NCBI GenBank assembly: GCA_949592205.1
Contig: CATIUR010000001.1
Span: 210,372,250-210,436,249 of the forward strand
DNA: 64,000 nucleotides
Direction: 5' to 3'
Origin: Helichrysum umbraculigerum
Lineage: Eukaryota > Streptophyta > Magnoliopsida > Asterales > Asteraceae
Position numbers and translations under genes: made by a program. Shown piece after piece: positions 32,873 through 46,324 of the stretch. The first letter of the stretch is position 1. Each line of letters starts with the position of its first letter. The notes below the pieces were generated by a model. The model made no database searches, was not told the DNA's origin, and saw only the letters and a list, made by a program, of their open reading frames with translations.

Positions 32873-35800
32873 GGTGAAATATGTCGCCTGTACATTAGCT
32901 GATAAAGCTTTGACTTGGTGGAACAGTCAAGTCCAGTCGATGGGACGACCAGCTGCTTATTCCATGACATGGGAAACATTGAAGCATATGATGATGGAAG
33001 AATTCTGCCCCCGCAGTGAGATGCAGAAAATTGAGACTGAGCTGTGGAACATTGCTATGATTGGTGTTGATATCACTGGTTACACAACTAGGTTCCAAGA
33101 ACTAGCTCGTCTTGTGCCACATATGGTAACACCTGAGTATAAGCGTATTGAACGCTATGTGTATGGACTGGCACCACAAATCAGGAGTTTAGTTACGTCC
33201 TCCAAACCTGACACCTTCAGGAGCGCTGTTACCCTAGCGCAGAGTTTGACTGATGAAGCAGTTAGAATGGGGACGTTGATACAGAAAACTGTGCCGGCCA
33301 AGGTTGAGCCGAGCAGTGCTGAAGCTGGTAGTTCTGGAAGTAAGAAGCGTAAATGGAATGACCGTCAGGGTCAAACCAACAAGAAAGGATCTGGAAATCC
33401 TAAGTCTTACGCTGCCACCATTGTGGAACCGAAGCCATACTTGGGTAACAAACCTAAGTGTGATAAGTGTAGCAAACACCACGAGGGTGAGTGTTGGTTT
33501 TGCGACAGCTGTAAGGGATGGGGTCATAAAACCCAAAACTGTAAGGTAAACCCTACCCCTAAGGGAAACACTGCTCGTCAAAACCAAGGATGTTTTGAGT
33601 GTGGCGACACGAGGCATTATCGAAACCGATGCCCTCGACTCAATAATCAAAACCGTAACGTCAACAACGCTCGTAACCGCAATAACAATGGAAACAACCG
33701 TGGAAACAACAACAATCGAGCCAACAACAACAACAATCGGGCAAACAACAACATCGACCAGCCAGCTCGTGGACGCGTGTTCATGTTAGGAGCACCAAAG
33801 GCACGACAGGATCCTAACACAGTCACTGGTACGTTTCTAGTAAACAACCACTTTGCTTCTGTGTTATTTGATTCCGGTGCTGATTTAAGCTTTGTGTCCA
33901 CTGAGTTTAGACCACTATTAGAAATCGAATCCCTTAAGCTAGATAACAAATATACTGTAGAGCTAGCCGATGGTAAGTTAATTGAATCAGGAGAAATAGT
34001 ACCAGGATGTTCCTTAACATTAGAAGGTCATTCTTTCAAGATAGACTTACTACCGGTAGAACTAGGGAGCTTCGATATAGTGGTTGGCATGGATTGGTTG
34101 TCACTGAACCGCGCGGAAATCATCTGTCATGAGAAGATTGTACGGTTACCTTTACTGTCAGGAGAAATGTTGATGATTCAAGGAGAAAAGAGTAATCGTG
34201 TGGTGAAAACGATTACATGCATGAAGGCAAATAAGTATCTACGAAAAGGGTACCAAGCATTTTTGGTACATGTTGTGGATAAGAAACCCGAGGAGCGACG
34301 CATAGACGACGTGGCCGTAGTACGCGACTACCCGGGAGCTGCACCGATTGCTCGTGCACCTTATCGTCTAGCTCCATCAGAAATGCAGGAACTGTCTGCA
34401 CAGTTGCAAGAACTGTTGGATTTAGGATTCATCCGACCGAGCTTTTCACCGTGGGGAGCTCCGGTTCTGTTCGTCAAAAAGAAGGATGGATCAATGCGGA
34501 TGTGTATCGATTATCGAGAACTGAACAAAGTGACGATTAAGAACCGATACCCACTGCCACGCATTGATGATTTGTTTGACCAGCTGCAAGGGTCAAGTTA
34601 TTACTCAAAGATCGACTTGAGATCGGGCTACCATCAACTGAAGGTACGGGATGAAGATATCCCTAAGACTGCGTTTAGGACTCGATATGGTCATTACGAG
34701 TTCCTGGTTATGCCATTTGGGCTAACGAATGCGCCAGCAGTATTCATGGATCTAATGAATAGAGTATGTAAACCTTACTTGGATAAGTTCGTCATAGTGT
34801 TCATTGACGATATTTTGATATACTCGCGAACAAAGGAAGACCATGAACAACATCTGAGAATGATTCTTGAATTACTGGAGAAAGAGAAGCTTTATGCAAA
34901 GTTCTCTAAATGCGAGTTTTGGATGCGTGAGGTTCATTTCCTTGGTCACGTGATCAATAACAAAGGAATTCACGTGGACCCATCCAAAATTGAGGCGATT
35001 AAGAATTGGGAAGCCCCAAAAACCCCAACTGAGATACGACAATTCCTTGGGCTAGCCGGTTACTACCGAAGATTCATTGAGAATTTCTCGAAGATAGCTC
35101 AACCAATCACCGCCCTAACACAAAAAGACAAGAAGTTTGATTGGGGCGAGAAGCAAGAGAATGCTTTTCAACTACTGAAAGAGAAATTGAACACCGCACC
35201 TATCCTGTCCTTACCAGAAGGAGTAGAAAATTTTGTTGTCTACTGTGATGCCTCACATCAAGGATTAGGTTGCGTGTTAATGCAAAACGACAAAGTCATT
35301 GCTTATGCATCTCGTCAATTGAAGATTCACGAGAAGAACTATACGACGCATGACTTAGAGCTAGGAGCAGTCATTTTTGCCCTTAAGATTTGGAGACACT
35401 ACCTATACGGTACAAAGTGTACGATCTTCACTGATCACAAAAGTCTCCAACATATATTTGATCAGAAAGAACTCAACATGAGACAAAGACGTTGGGTTGA
35501 ACTGTTGAATGATTACGACTGTGAAATCAAGTACCATCCAGGCAAAGCTAATGTAGTAGCGGATGCCTTGAGTCGTAAGGAACGAGTAAAACCTCGAAGA
35601 GTTCGAGCCTTAGGACTGACAATCCACTTGGAACTTATTACCCAAATTCGTGATGCTCAGCAAGCAGCCTTTACTCCAGAACGTATGAAGGACGAATCCC
35701 TCAAAGGGATGGAGAAGCAACTGGAGTCTAAGGAAAATGGAGTATTGTACTTCATGAATCGAATTTGGTTTCCATGTGTTGATGAGCTACGTAGCCTAGT

Positions 35801-36731
35801 ATTGGACGAAGCTCATAAGTCTAATTACTCGATACATCCTGGTGCTGATAAGATGTACCATGATCTGAAAGGATTTTACTGGTGGCCTGGCATGAAAAGA
35901 GACATTGCCACCTATGTAAGTAGATGCCTGACTTGTGCAAAAGTTAAGACTGAGTACCAAAAGCCGTCCGGGCTTCTGCAACAACCTGAGTTGCCCAAAT
36001 GGAAATGGGAACACATCACGATGGACTTTATCACGAAGCTACCAAAAACATCATCTGGAATGGATACCATCTGGGTGATTGTCGACCGACTGACAAAGTC
36101 AGCTCACTTTCTAGCCATCAAAGAAAAAGATAAGATGGAAAAGCTGACCAGAATCTACATAAAGGAAATTATTTCTAGACATGGAGTACCATTGTCTATC
36201 ATCTCTGATAGAGATGCACGTTTCACCTCTCGCTTCTGGCAAACACTGCAACAAGCATTGGGCACTAGACTCGACATGAGTACTGCCTACCACCCACAAA
36301 CCGATGGTCAAAGCGAACGAACGATACAAACGCTCGAGGATTTGCTACGAGCCTGTGTGATTGATTTTGGAGGAAACTGGGATGTTCACCTCCCATTAGC
36401 CGAATTCTCGTACAACAACAGTTACCATACGAGCATTCAAATGGCACCTTTTGAGGCGTTGTACGGACGCAAGTGCCGATCACCACTCTGTTGGGCAGAG
36501 ATGGATGACAGACAGTTGTCAGGTCCTGAGATAGTCCAAGAAACTACGGACAAGATATCTCAAGTGATTAATCGATTGAAAACTGCACGAGACCGACAAA
36601 AGAGTTATGCAGACAATAGACGAAAACCTTTGGAATTTCAAGTAGGTGACAGAGTCCTACTCAAGGTATATCCTTGGAAAGGAGTTGTACGATTTGGAAA
36701 ACGCGGTAAACTGAACCCACGATATGTTTGA
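32873..36731 (+). CDS. B gag-pol, main part (Gag core, protease, RT, RNase H, integrase)
   Basis: Residue numbers count from an ATG at 32778 inside D; B sequence starts near residue 33. In order: Gag core; zinc knuckle CxxCxxxxHxxxxC from residue 272; aspartic protease with DSGA at 365-368; reverse transcriptase with FIDDILIY at 675; RNase H starting at YCDAS (822); integrase with an HHCC zinc domain (about 1005-1053) and catalytic D1083, D1144 and E1180, the last two spaced D-35-E. It reads through for almost 1,290 codons without a break, then meets TGA at 36729-36731 where Gly is expected (PRYV*PFEIL). The missing N terminus is at 25306-25667 and the C terminus at 36732-37088. All enzymatic motifs look intact. 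Confidence 0.92.
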
Positions 36732-37088
36732 CCATTTGAAATCCTAGCAAGGATTGGTCCTGTAGCTTATAAGCTTAAACTGCCGCAAGAACTTAGTAAT
36801 ATTCACGACACGTTTCACGTGAGTAACCTTAAAAAGTGTCTATCGGACGAGACACTAATTATCCATCCTGACGAAGTTTCCATTGATGCAAAACTCAATT
36901 TTGTAGAGGAACCCATCGAAATAATTGATCGGAAAACACATAAACTCCGACGCAGTCGAATCGAACTAGTGAAGATTCGATGGAACTCAAAACGCGGTAC
37001 AGAGTCTACCTGGGAACGTGAGGATGAAATGCGCAAGAAGTACCCCCACCTATTTGAACCCGTGACCGCGACTCACGACACATCTTAA
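36732..37088 (+). pseudogene. B pol C terminus with chromodomain
   Basis: The frame is the same as upstream and ends TAA at 37086-37088. About residues 50-115 of this piece form a chromodomain-like segment. It starts near EEPIEIIDR, continues with LVKIRW and TWEREDEM, and ends RKKYPHLF, as in Tekay/Del elements. Such domains can guide integration to particular chromatin. It is cut from integrase only by the single TGA at 36729. Confidence 0.85.
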
Positions 37089-37108
37089 ATCTCGGGACGA
37101 GATTTCCC

Positions 37109-37122
37109 TAACGGGGGGAGAA
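37109..37122 (+). other. B polypurine tract
   Basis: CTAACGGGGGGAGAA directly precedes the 3' LTR at 37123. GGGACGAGATTTC (about 37093) is the usual upstream companion motif. It primes second-strand synthesis. Confidence 0.82.
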
Positions 37123-39738
37123 TGTGACAACTCTCCAAATTAGGTATTAATTAAATAATATGCATGTGCATTACTACGCTAATTTCCTGGTTAAGTTTTA
37201 ACAAAACTTTTTGTTGTGATGTAAGCCTAGAAAGCCTGTACTTTAAACAAATAGTAAAATGTAATACGTAAGCAATTATTAATTACGTACAAATATATCA
37301 GAACGAACCCGACAAAAATAAATGACAAAAGTTTCGTAATACAAAAATAATTAATAATATAATTATTAATTACGAGTATTTATATATCTATAACATGTAG
37401 ATATAAAGGTCTAAATATACGTTTAACATAAAACGTAATATAACACGAACAGAAATAATTCTAAGACGCGCATACGACGTCAAATCATAAAAATGCAAAT
37501 TTTCTCGTTCATTTGGAAGAAGTTAGAACATTACTTCAAAATATGAAATCCTAAATTTACTAAAAATTGGCGCTTAATTAACTGCGCGCAGTAAAATGTA
37601 CAGACTTGTACAACATTTTAAAATAATGATAACATCATTATTCTGATTATAAATTACGAACAAGGAGAACACCTACAAAATAAAAATATAAATTGTTAAT
37701 TTTTATATTGCTAAAATTATACCCGTACTCGAAATTAACGGGCTTAAATAACCCACCAACCTCAAATAATTGAGGAGGCAGGCTATTTGAAGCCATACTC
37801 CCTCCGTTCTCCCTGTGATCTCACAAAACACACTCAAAATCATCATTTTCAAATTTTCATTTCCTCTCCATTTGATCAAGATTAGGAGCAACAAATCAAG
37901 AACAACAACAATATATCATCATCATCATACGATCATCATCACCGTCCGCATCATCATCTTCATCACACAAACCTCATTGTAAGGAACTTTTCTTCTTTGT
38001 GATCTATACACTTAAATTTCGTGATATAATTTGTATACATGCCTTAATCCAAGTATATATCACATAAACTTGAATGATTGATGGATTTGTTCTTGAAAAT
38101 AAGTTTTAGGAAAACAAACTTAAAATCGTAAATTACATATGATCATGGGTGTTATAATGTTATATAATGTGATATATTGATGGTGCACACCATGTAAACA
38201 CTGAACCCACTCGAATTATAGCTAAAAATTACGTCGAACTCGGATTTGAAATTTGGAAACGAAACAGAGCTGCTGTCTGGAACAACAAGCCGATCGGCTA
38301 ATCTCTAACCGATCGGCTAACCAAAACCGATCGGCTGAGAGCCCAAAGCCGAACGGCTGTGGGCTGGGCTATGCGGACTGGGCCGGGTTATTTGCTTAAT
38401 GGGCTACGTATATAGGCCGAACTGAATAATGGACTAGATAATTGGACCTGGGCCGAAGAGGTGAAACCGATCGGCTGGCCCAAGTCGATCGGCTGGGCTG
38501 TGAGCCGAACGGCTAAACGGACTGGGCTGGACCGACTTTTGGGCCGAAGTATTGGGTTAGACCAAGGGTTAAATAAATTGATTTTATAAACGAGTTAACG
38601 GACCAAATGAGTTACATTATTACTAATGGGCCAAACGGGTTATGTAATCAAGTTTAGTTTTTGAGCCGAGCCCAACTAACTACAAAATGTTTAAAACGTA
38701 AAATGTGAACCGAGACATTTAACAAAACGAGTATTTATAAAATTGTGACACCCGTCAAAATTAGGACTAGAAATTAGTTCCTAATCATTATGAAATACGT
38801 GTAATTAGTTCTATGTATTAGGCTAATTGTATGTATCAAAATATATATTGATGAATATATATATCAGTACTCGATTAGATTTAATCGTTCATTTTTAAAT
38901 CGGCCGAATTCCGATTCAATTATACGGCGTTGGTGAAAAACAAATATTAAGTAATATGAAACTATTATTTAATAACTCATTATTTATTATATATTATTTT
39001 GATAATATATATCAAGTATTACGTATCGTACAAATCAATACGTTCGCGACAAAACTCATAAACAATGAATTATTATTTGAAATAATAATTACTAGTTAAT
39101 TTGGTTGAAATAAAACACATTTTGTTTTAGACCATTTTACTCAAACGCGACGAAACCAATTAAATACTATCCGTCTCTCAAACATAAAACAAAGATATAT
39201 TTTATATCTCGTTAAATGTATTTTTTTATAAAATATTTCAAATGAAAATACGTACGATATCATTTTTAGAAAATTATCGTTTTAAAATATTATACTACTT
39301 TTCGATCGGGTACAAAAACACGGGTCAAATATCACTCTGCGTGCACAATGAGGCTGGACAAGATCCACAAAATGTGGATCTTGCCCGTGCAATAATACTC
39401 CCTCCGTTCCCACTTCTTCTTCTTTTTCATTTCATTCATCAATCTCTCAATCTCTCGATTCTCTCTCAAAAATCGCAAACCACAACAACAAGTAACAAGT
39501 AACAGATTATCATCATCATTTCGTGGATCATCTTCATCATCCTCTTCGTTTTCATCATCATCACCATCCAAGCTCCATTTTTAAATCGTAAGGAATCGTT
39601 AACTCAATCTTTGTGATTTTGTATTTAAATAACATATATTATCATGTAGTAATGTTAGGATTGATGATTGATGGTTGATTTCGGATTTAAATATGGGTTT
39701 GGGTGAATTTTGGAATGACAGACTCGAACCAGACCTTT

Positions 39739-39970
39739 GAATCCGGCGGATTCATGGTGAATCCGGCGGATTCCCACCCAGAACCAAGAACAACCCGGCG
39801 GGTGCAGTTTGTACCCGGCGCGTCCTTTAAATTATCATGAATCCGGTCGGATTCATGGGAATCCGGCGGATTCCCGCCCAGAAAACATGAATCCGGCGGA
39901 TTCAATAGAATCCGGCGTATTCCCCACAAATGCCACCAATCCGGCGGATTCAAGGGAATCCGGCGGATTC
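39739..39970 (+). repeat. Palindrome array in solo LTR C
   Basis: GAATCCGGCGGATTC or a close variant occurs eight times (39739, 39759, 39839, 39859, 39889, 39908, 39937, 39956). Two shorter relatives (CCCGGCGGG, CCCGGCGCG) lie at 39794-39822. The array starts about 150 bases after the donor-like site. Confidence 0.7.
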
Positions 39971-41182
39971 CCCCCTTATATTTCATGATCCAACGAATCA
40001 ATAAACTAGCACGGCGAATTCTAGCTAAAACGGAACAATTAAATTTTCGAAAACGTCGACGATTTAACAACTTAAAACAGGGTAGCTTCTCGATGAAAAT
40101 TTTATTATAACGGATTGGGCTCAAATTCGCAAGGTCACTCGGAAGCGACCCAATAATCAATGCTAAGTACCTTAGCCTAGCCAGTTTTAGGCCATCCGGG
40201 ATCGTTTAGGGGCCGAAAATGGCAGATTACTGTTTTCAAACTCGTACCAAATTTTGTAAATTATGAGATAAAGTGTAACGGATATAATGAACTTGATTAA
40301 CAACTAAACCTATACGATACGACTTATATATGAAACACATACACTTTTATAAGCACAACTAATCATGTATAATAATAATAGTTTGAAATTATTATTACAA
40401 ACCGTCACCAACGACCCGTATACATTTTCAAAACTCAAACATAATCGACAACCAATGTATTTGGTCAAAACTAGTTAAGGGAATAACTAGCATAGATGGT
40501 CCATAGTGTCATCAAATCAATTAAACCTTGCGCGTTTGATACGCCCGGCAAGTTTTAAGAATCTAATCATTTATCAAAACCTTGCGCGTCTCAGACGCCC
40601 TGCAGGTTCAGTCGTTGTAACGACATCAAATCATTGTGAATCATTATAATTGTTGGCTAACAATTCATCAGACTCAGGTGAGTCTCATAGCCCCTATTTT
40701 AAATGCTTTTACCTAGGGGTGAGATACATGCTCTGTTTTGTTTTACATGTGAACGCAAGTATCAAATTATCACATATGCTGCATGAGTTGTTTTCATCTA
40801 ATCAATCAAAGTCCTCTGAAGCATAGTTCTGTTAATATGATTTAGCGTGAATGTTAGTGTATGGTACCATATGGGATTGACAATCCCCGTCCGAGTTAGC
40901 AAGCACTAACCTGTCAAACGGACGCATTATCATTTGTTCAAACGTATGTTGATTAGGCATACGCATAGAGGCACCCTCGATCAGGCACTTGATAGTGATC
41001 CTGACCCCTCAGTTAAGCTCAGACTATGTGCTCATGTTAGTTGTATCAATCTTTACTTATTTGTTTAATTACAAATATTCATGTGATACTCATCAATCAA
41101 TTATTTACATGCTTTGTAAATCGAATCATTAAATCTTACGGTTCACAAATCATATGTTATCATATCAAACCTGTGAGCTCAC

Positions 41183-41218
41183 CAGCTTTATAGCTGACCT
41201 TTTAGCATGTTATCTCAG
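41183..41218 (+). promoter_or_regulatory. Solo LTR C: hairpin before candidate 3' splice site
   Basis: CAGCT (41183-41187) pairs with AGCTG (41192-41196), loop TTAT. TTATCTCAG ends 20 bases further on at 41218. CTGAC overlaps the 3' arm and fits a plant branch site. Confidence 0.5.
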
Positions 41219-44200
41219 GTACTCAGCAGTAGGTTGGACTGCCCATCAGGATACGGTAGCTCGAGTCGCATACAATCATATAATCATATAGAGATTTCCT
41301 TGCATTTCTATATTTTGTATAAATTAGATATGTATTAGAATCTCTCAAATATCTATGCGAACTCATCTTTTGTAAACCGTATGTATACTCTTACGTTAAT
41401 CAATGTATTTGTAAAACGACGCATGTAGTGGTCGTTCATTATGTATCTTATGTGCTTTGTGTATTGATTAGTAGCACCCCAATGTATGCTTCCGCGAACA
41501 GTAAATCTGGGGGTGTTACAAAAATGAACGATAAATGTTATAATGATACAACGTAAATAAAATTTATAAACTTTAATATATATGTCTCGACAAACGATAA
41601 TTTGTGAAAACGATAACATATATTTATAAACGGAATAAATATATTAGTAAATTTTATAACAAATAAAACTTGTAACCTTTTTAAATACGTATACGACGTA
41701 CTATAACATTATAAATATATATATATATATACAAAAACATATGTTATATATATACACACAAACCGACACTTAGAACTATATTCACAATCGTGTGTTTTCT
41801 TAATAAGTGACAATTGCAATTATATATTTACATATATATATATAAATAAATTCACGTTTAACAAACGTACGACTTAATAATACGCAACAAGTATATTTAC
41901 ATACATATAACAAGTATATGTACAAATGAAAACAAAACGACCTTCCATTAAATGGACAAATACATATTGGTATGTACACTTAACAAGTGTACGATTTAAG
42001 AAATAATAATAATATTTCGACACAATGTCACTACAAAGTTAACAACTTATATTCTTAAGAAATCTACAATTTCTTCAAAACAAACAAACTATTAACATAA
42101 GTGAAGAAACAAATCAAATGTACTTATGTTAATACATTTATTGTATATAGGTTAACATACCTTGGGCGACACCGTTTTCTGATAGCATTCACACCGAGCA
42201 AACTACAGTGAGTTCACAGCCCCTACTTTGCAAATGTTTTATGCTTTTAAAAATAGGGGTGTAAACATAGAAACTGCATGCAAAACACATGCAGTAAATT
42301 ATATAAATGCTTTATTGCTTTATACAACTGTTTGACATGAAATGATATATTTCACAACTGTTTTGGGAATTAGACAACATATCCTAGTACGGACCCAGAC
42401 TCCCAATGTATGCATGAAAAGTCCTTATGTCATGCAAACTATAACCATTAGCTAGGTGACTCTAGCCACTGAGTATACGAATAGTACTATTGCCGTGACG
42501 ACCCTCCTGTGGATGGAGCGTATACTTAATTGTCCTTCAGGCAAACAACATAAGTTCTGGTTGTGGTTTGGTTATAGGGTTAGGTCGCGTTACTTTAACC
42601 TGTGAGGTTTAGCTCACCTTTCAGGGGATTATAAGTCTAAGCATTCCCACTTACTATTTAGGATGAACGTATCCTACAACTGTTTTTATACTGGTATACC
42701 TACTGGTAATATTTATATACTGGTGAATCACCAGACATACATTTTGGGTAACAACCCACATAAAACTATATTTTAGGGTAACTATCCCTAACATCTTATA
42801 AATTGCAAAACCTGCAAACATTTATTTATTGAATAACATTTCAATAACTTAAACATAAATGGTTTAACATACCACATATTTATACAAAACCTGTGAATTC
42901 ACTCAACATATTTGTTGACGACTTTCTTTCTATGTTTTACAGGAAATTAGCTACGTAAGTAATGAATCGCATGCATTCAGGATGGACAACCCTGGACTAC
43001 TTAGGATGCCATACATTTTGGGACAGCTTTTGAGGATTTCCTCTGTATTACTGCAGACATTGCAGTTATACTCATGAAATCTTATCTTAACATATGTATT
43101 GTAAAACTCAAATGTTTTAAACTTTATTACTACTGTACGACTTACATAGTCGTATTACTTTTGTAATAACTATTTTAAACTGGCATCCTTTATATATTAT
43201 GTTTTGTATGATCATATGCTCTGATACGATGAATGCACAATTGTAACGTCATCACCCCCGTTGTTAAACTGTTTACACATAATGCTTCCGCTAATCACAA
43301 CTTGCTTCCGCTAATCATTAAATAAACACAATTACCGATTTTGGGGGTGTGACAACTCACCTTAGCCTTTGATTGATGATTTACAATATGTGAACAACAA
43401 TGATTATTTCAACGCTTTAGCACCTAACATAACATATAATCATATACAACGTATTTAGAACTTACTAATTATCATTATTAAACAACTATCAACACTAATA
43501 CTCCCCCACTTTGATCAGTTTAGCTAAATCATGACTAACTAACCAAAGTTATACTTTTAACATTCATATTCACTTCTAACATCATTTTCATATTCATTTA
43601 ACATCTCTAATTACATATTAAGTTGATTAACATCAATCTATAAAGATTTAGTAAAACCCTAGAAATTATTCAAGAACGCTAATGATTAATTCATCACTTT
43701 CAACTTGTTTAATGATTACCACTAAGCTTAATTACACTAACAAACAACAATTCTATCAACTTTAAACCCTAATTTCGTATTTGAAATCACCAATTTTATT
43801 AAACCCTTCAAAACCCAAAAACTTAGGTTAAAACATAGAGGGAACTCACTTACAATGATTAAGGATAGAAGAGAAGATGATACATTGCGAATTAAAAGCT
43901 TGAATCAAGGGTTTTGGAATTGAAATTGAGGTTGGAAATGGTTTCCTGCGTTTTTCTCCTTTCTCACGACTCACTTCTGGAGTATTTTGGAATCAACAAG
44001 AAAAAAAGCACGTATGTATCTATATTAAACCATAATTCTTATAATTTTTACAGTCTGGAACTGAGAAACCTATTTACGTTTTCTATTTGATTTAAATAAT
44101 AATACTTCATAATAAAAATATATCAGCGTACGAAATTAATAACCTGAAAATTTAGGGTGTTACACAAACCTTGGTAGTTTTACTTGGATAAAGTTTATAT

Positions 44201-45015
44201 ATGATGTGCTTCATTTCTGCTATTTATGTCCAAGATCTAAACCGAAAACCAAAGGATAATACGAAAAACCGTTGGATAATAGCTTCAACCACTGGACAAA
44301 ACTTTACTCGACCTTAGATCTGTAATATCTAACTCGTTTCTTAACTAAACAAGTGATTCTTGAGCCTAAAATCAAGTTCAAAGTGTTAACTTTCGTTTCC
44401 AAGTAGTCTCACGGTTTTTAGAACTCATTTACCTAGTCAAACTGATTTTTGAAAAGTACATAGACTGACTGACTTTCTGATCATAAATCTCAGCCAACTT
44501 GATGATGGCATATCTTGAAACTCACTAGTCAAAAACTGATGAAACTAGTGGCAATAGTTTGGTATTTGTGTTAGCTTTCCAAATTGTACTTGCTCGTTTC
44601 GTGAAGTTTTATAGAACTTGAGTTATAAACCGAACGACGAGTGTATGTCAATATTCCGACCTGATGGACACATGTAAGAATTTTAATTGTTTAAATGACT
44701 TATGCTCAACTAAAAATCATGGAAAAATTATGTTAAATAGCTAAGACATAGAAGAACATTATATAATTTTATTGGATTTTATATCGACCGTTTACCTAGT
44801 TAAAACGAGGTCCGAACGTGACTAAAAATCGTATAATTGTAACTTAAGGGCTGTTTTCGTATCGACTATAAAACGACACTTTCGGGATTTTCACGAAACA
44901 TGAAAACTACTTTTTATGAGTTTTTAAACATAAATAAGAGTCGTGTAAAAGTTTCGGGTCAAACCAAACACGTTTGACCAAGTCCACAAAAACAAAACAC
45001 AACACAACCCGATTT

Positions 45016-45388
45016 TGCGACACTCGATCGAGTGTCGCCACTTACACTAGCGGCACTAACTTAAGTGCCGCAACCCATCAAAAACTTGTCACCTGCGATA
45101 CTAACTCGAAGTGTCGCTACAAATCATTTTTACACAATCTGCGACACTAATCCAAGTGCCGCAACATATTCAATTTATTTCTCAAAGTGACACTTACACG
45201 AGTGCAGCAACATCCGAAAGTCGCAACAAGCGACACTGACATCAAGTGTCACCAAACATTTCAGAATCACAACTAGCGGCACTTGTCCGAGTGCCGTCAT
45301 ATATTCGAGTGTTGCCGATAGCGACACTAACTCGAGTATCGCTACTTATTAGAATTTCATATTATGCAACACTAACCTCAGTGTCGCA
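45016..45388 (+). repeat. Nine-unit hairpin array in LTR EF
   Basis: Units start at about 45016, 45049, 45094, 45140, 45186, 45229, 45275, 45320 and 45365. Each has a 9-base arm, a 6- or 7-nt centre and the matching arm: GCGACACT..AGTGTCGC or GCGGCACT..AGTGCCGC. Arms change together in several units. Unit spacing is 33-46 bp. Confidence 0.75.
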
Positions 45389-46286
45389 ACCCGGGATCAA
45401 GTGTCGCATTGAGTGTCACTTAAAACAGAAGGTTTAAAGATACTTTTTACCACCAAGTCTCGACTTCCCGCGACGATAACTTAACTATATACGACACTAC
45501 TCGAATATGCAATACATATACTTTATAAGTATACACTGAAACGAACTTAATAATAAAGTCTTCGGGAATTATTATTACTTACAAATTTCACCAACAGGCC
45601 GCATACGTTTTTAATTAAACAAACGATTGAATAATTAGACATAATTAGTTGAGTGGACAACTAGCACAGATGGTCTTTTGAGACATCCACTTACATACAA
45701 CCTTATGTGCTTAGGGCATTAAAAGGTTGGGGGTTCGGAGAACCTACTGATTGATCATACTATCAGATACATGTTTATTAACTTAAACGCTTACTTGCAA
45801 AGACTCGGGTGAGTCTCATAGCCCCACTTTTACTGTTTTTCTACTACGGGATGAGATACATTGCTTAACTGCTTTTTCATGAACACAAGTACTGATTTAC
45901 TTTTTATACAGATTGCATGAGTAGATTTCATAATCCACAGTAAGACCCCTTATCATAGTTTCGTTAGTTATGGACTTAAGCACGAATATTAGTAAATCGA
46001 TCCATTTGGGACTGACCCTCTCCGTCCGGGGTAGTAGCGCTACCACGAGATGTTCTGTAGAAACGGATGACTTATATTTGTTTCGTACGAGTGTTACGGA
46101 TTAGGTACTCGCGGGGGCATTATATGATACTTGGTTGTACCTTATTTATTTTCGGGTTAAGCATCGACTATGAGCTCATGACAATGGTATAAACATATTT
46201 ACTTACTTACATTTGCTTGGTTGCAAAACATTGATAAAAATCTTGTGGTTCATACTTACTGATTACTGATAAACCCATGAGCTCAC

Positions 46287-46324
46287 CAACATTCGTGTTG
46301 ACCCATATTAACATGTATTCTCAG
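46287..46324 (+). promoter_or_regulatory. LTR EF: hairpin before candidate 3' splice site
   Basis: CAACA (46287-46291) pairs with TGTTG (46296-46300) across a TTCG loop. TATTCTCAG ends at 46324, 22 bases later. It follows ATGAGCTCAC, as in C. Confidence 0.5.

Larger units (their letters stand above)
38744..41520 (+). mobile_element. Solo LTR C (chromovirus-type)
   Basis: TGTGACACCCGTC...GGGGGTGTTACA, 2777 bp, flanked by a perfect AAAAT duplication (38739-38743, 41521-41525). The B LTR is continuous across it. It has the leader, donor-like GTAAGG (39588), palindrome array, hairpin with AG and GCTTCCGC block of the group, but no internal domain. The open frames at 39242-40160 are incidental to palindromic sequence. 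Confidence 0.93.
19461..43354 (+). mobile_element. B: chromovirus (Tekay/Del-type) with two extra ORFs
   Basis: The paired LTRs 19461-22908 and 37123-43354 (3450 bp without insert C) and a perfect ACTCA duplication (19456-19460, 43355-43359) define the element. The order is 5' LTR, initiator-Met primer site, ORF-a, ORF-b, gag-protease-RT-RNase H-integrase-chromodomain, polypurine tract, 3' LTR. It is disabled by D in gag, by C in the 3' LTR and by one nonsense codon at 36729. The LTRs differ at few positions, so insertion is recent. A relative could supply proteins for D-like elements. Confidence 0.93.
37123..43354 (+). repeat. B 3' LTR, interrupted by solo LTR C
   Basis: Pairs with 19461-22908. 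Without C and its TSD copy the length is 3450 bp. Palindromes lie at 38288-38514, the donor-like GT at 37979, and the hairpin and AG at 42903-42942. Confidence 0.92.
18035..44164 (-). mobile_element. LTR G (minus strand), split by element B
   Basis: On the minus strand the LTR starts TGTAACACCCTAAATTT at 44164 and ends GGGCATTTCA at 18035. A perfect CAAAC duplication (18030-18034 and 44165-44169) shows insertion into EF. Own sequence is 18035-19460 plus 43355-44164, about 2.2 kb. It is related to LTR-O. The gene-free stretch 43355-44164 is its U3 and leader, with a donor-like GTAAGTGAG at 43853 on the minus strand. Confidence 0.82.

Noticed and set aside
39687..40160. 157-codon minus-strand ORF with repeated NPPDS words
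   Set aside because: It is produced by the GAATCCGGCGGATTC palindromes in solo LTR C and has no start context or homologue.
45016..45388. CRISPR-like array of regular repeats
   Set aside because: Units are themselves inverted repeats with variable arms and no unique spacers, inside a plant LTR.
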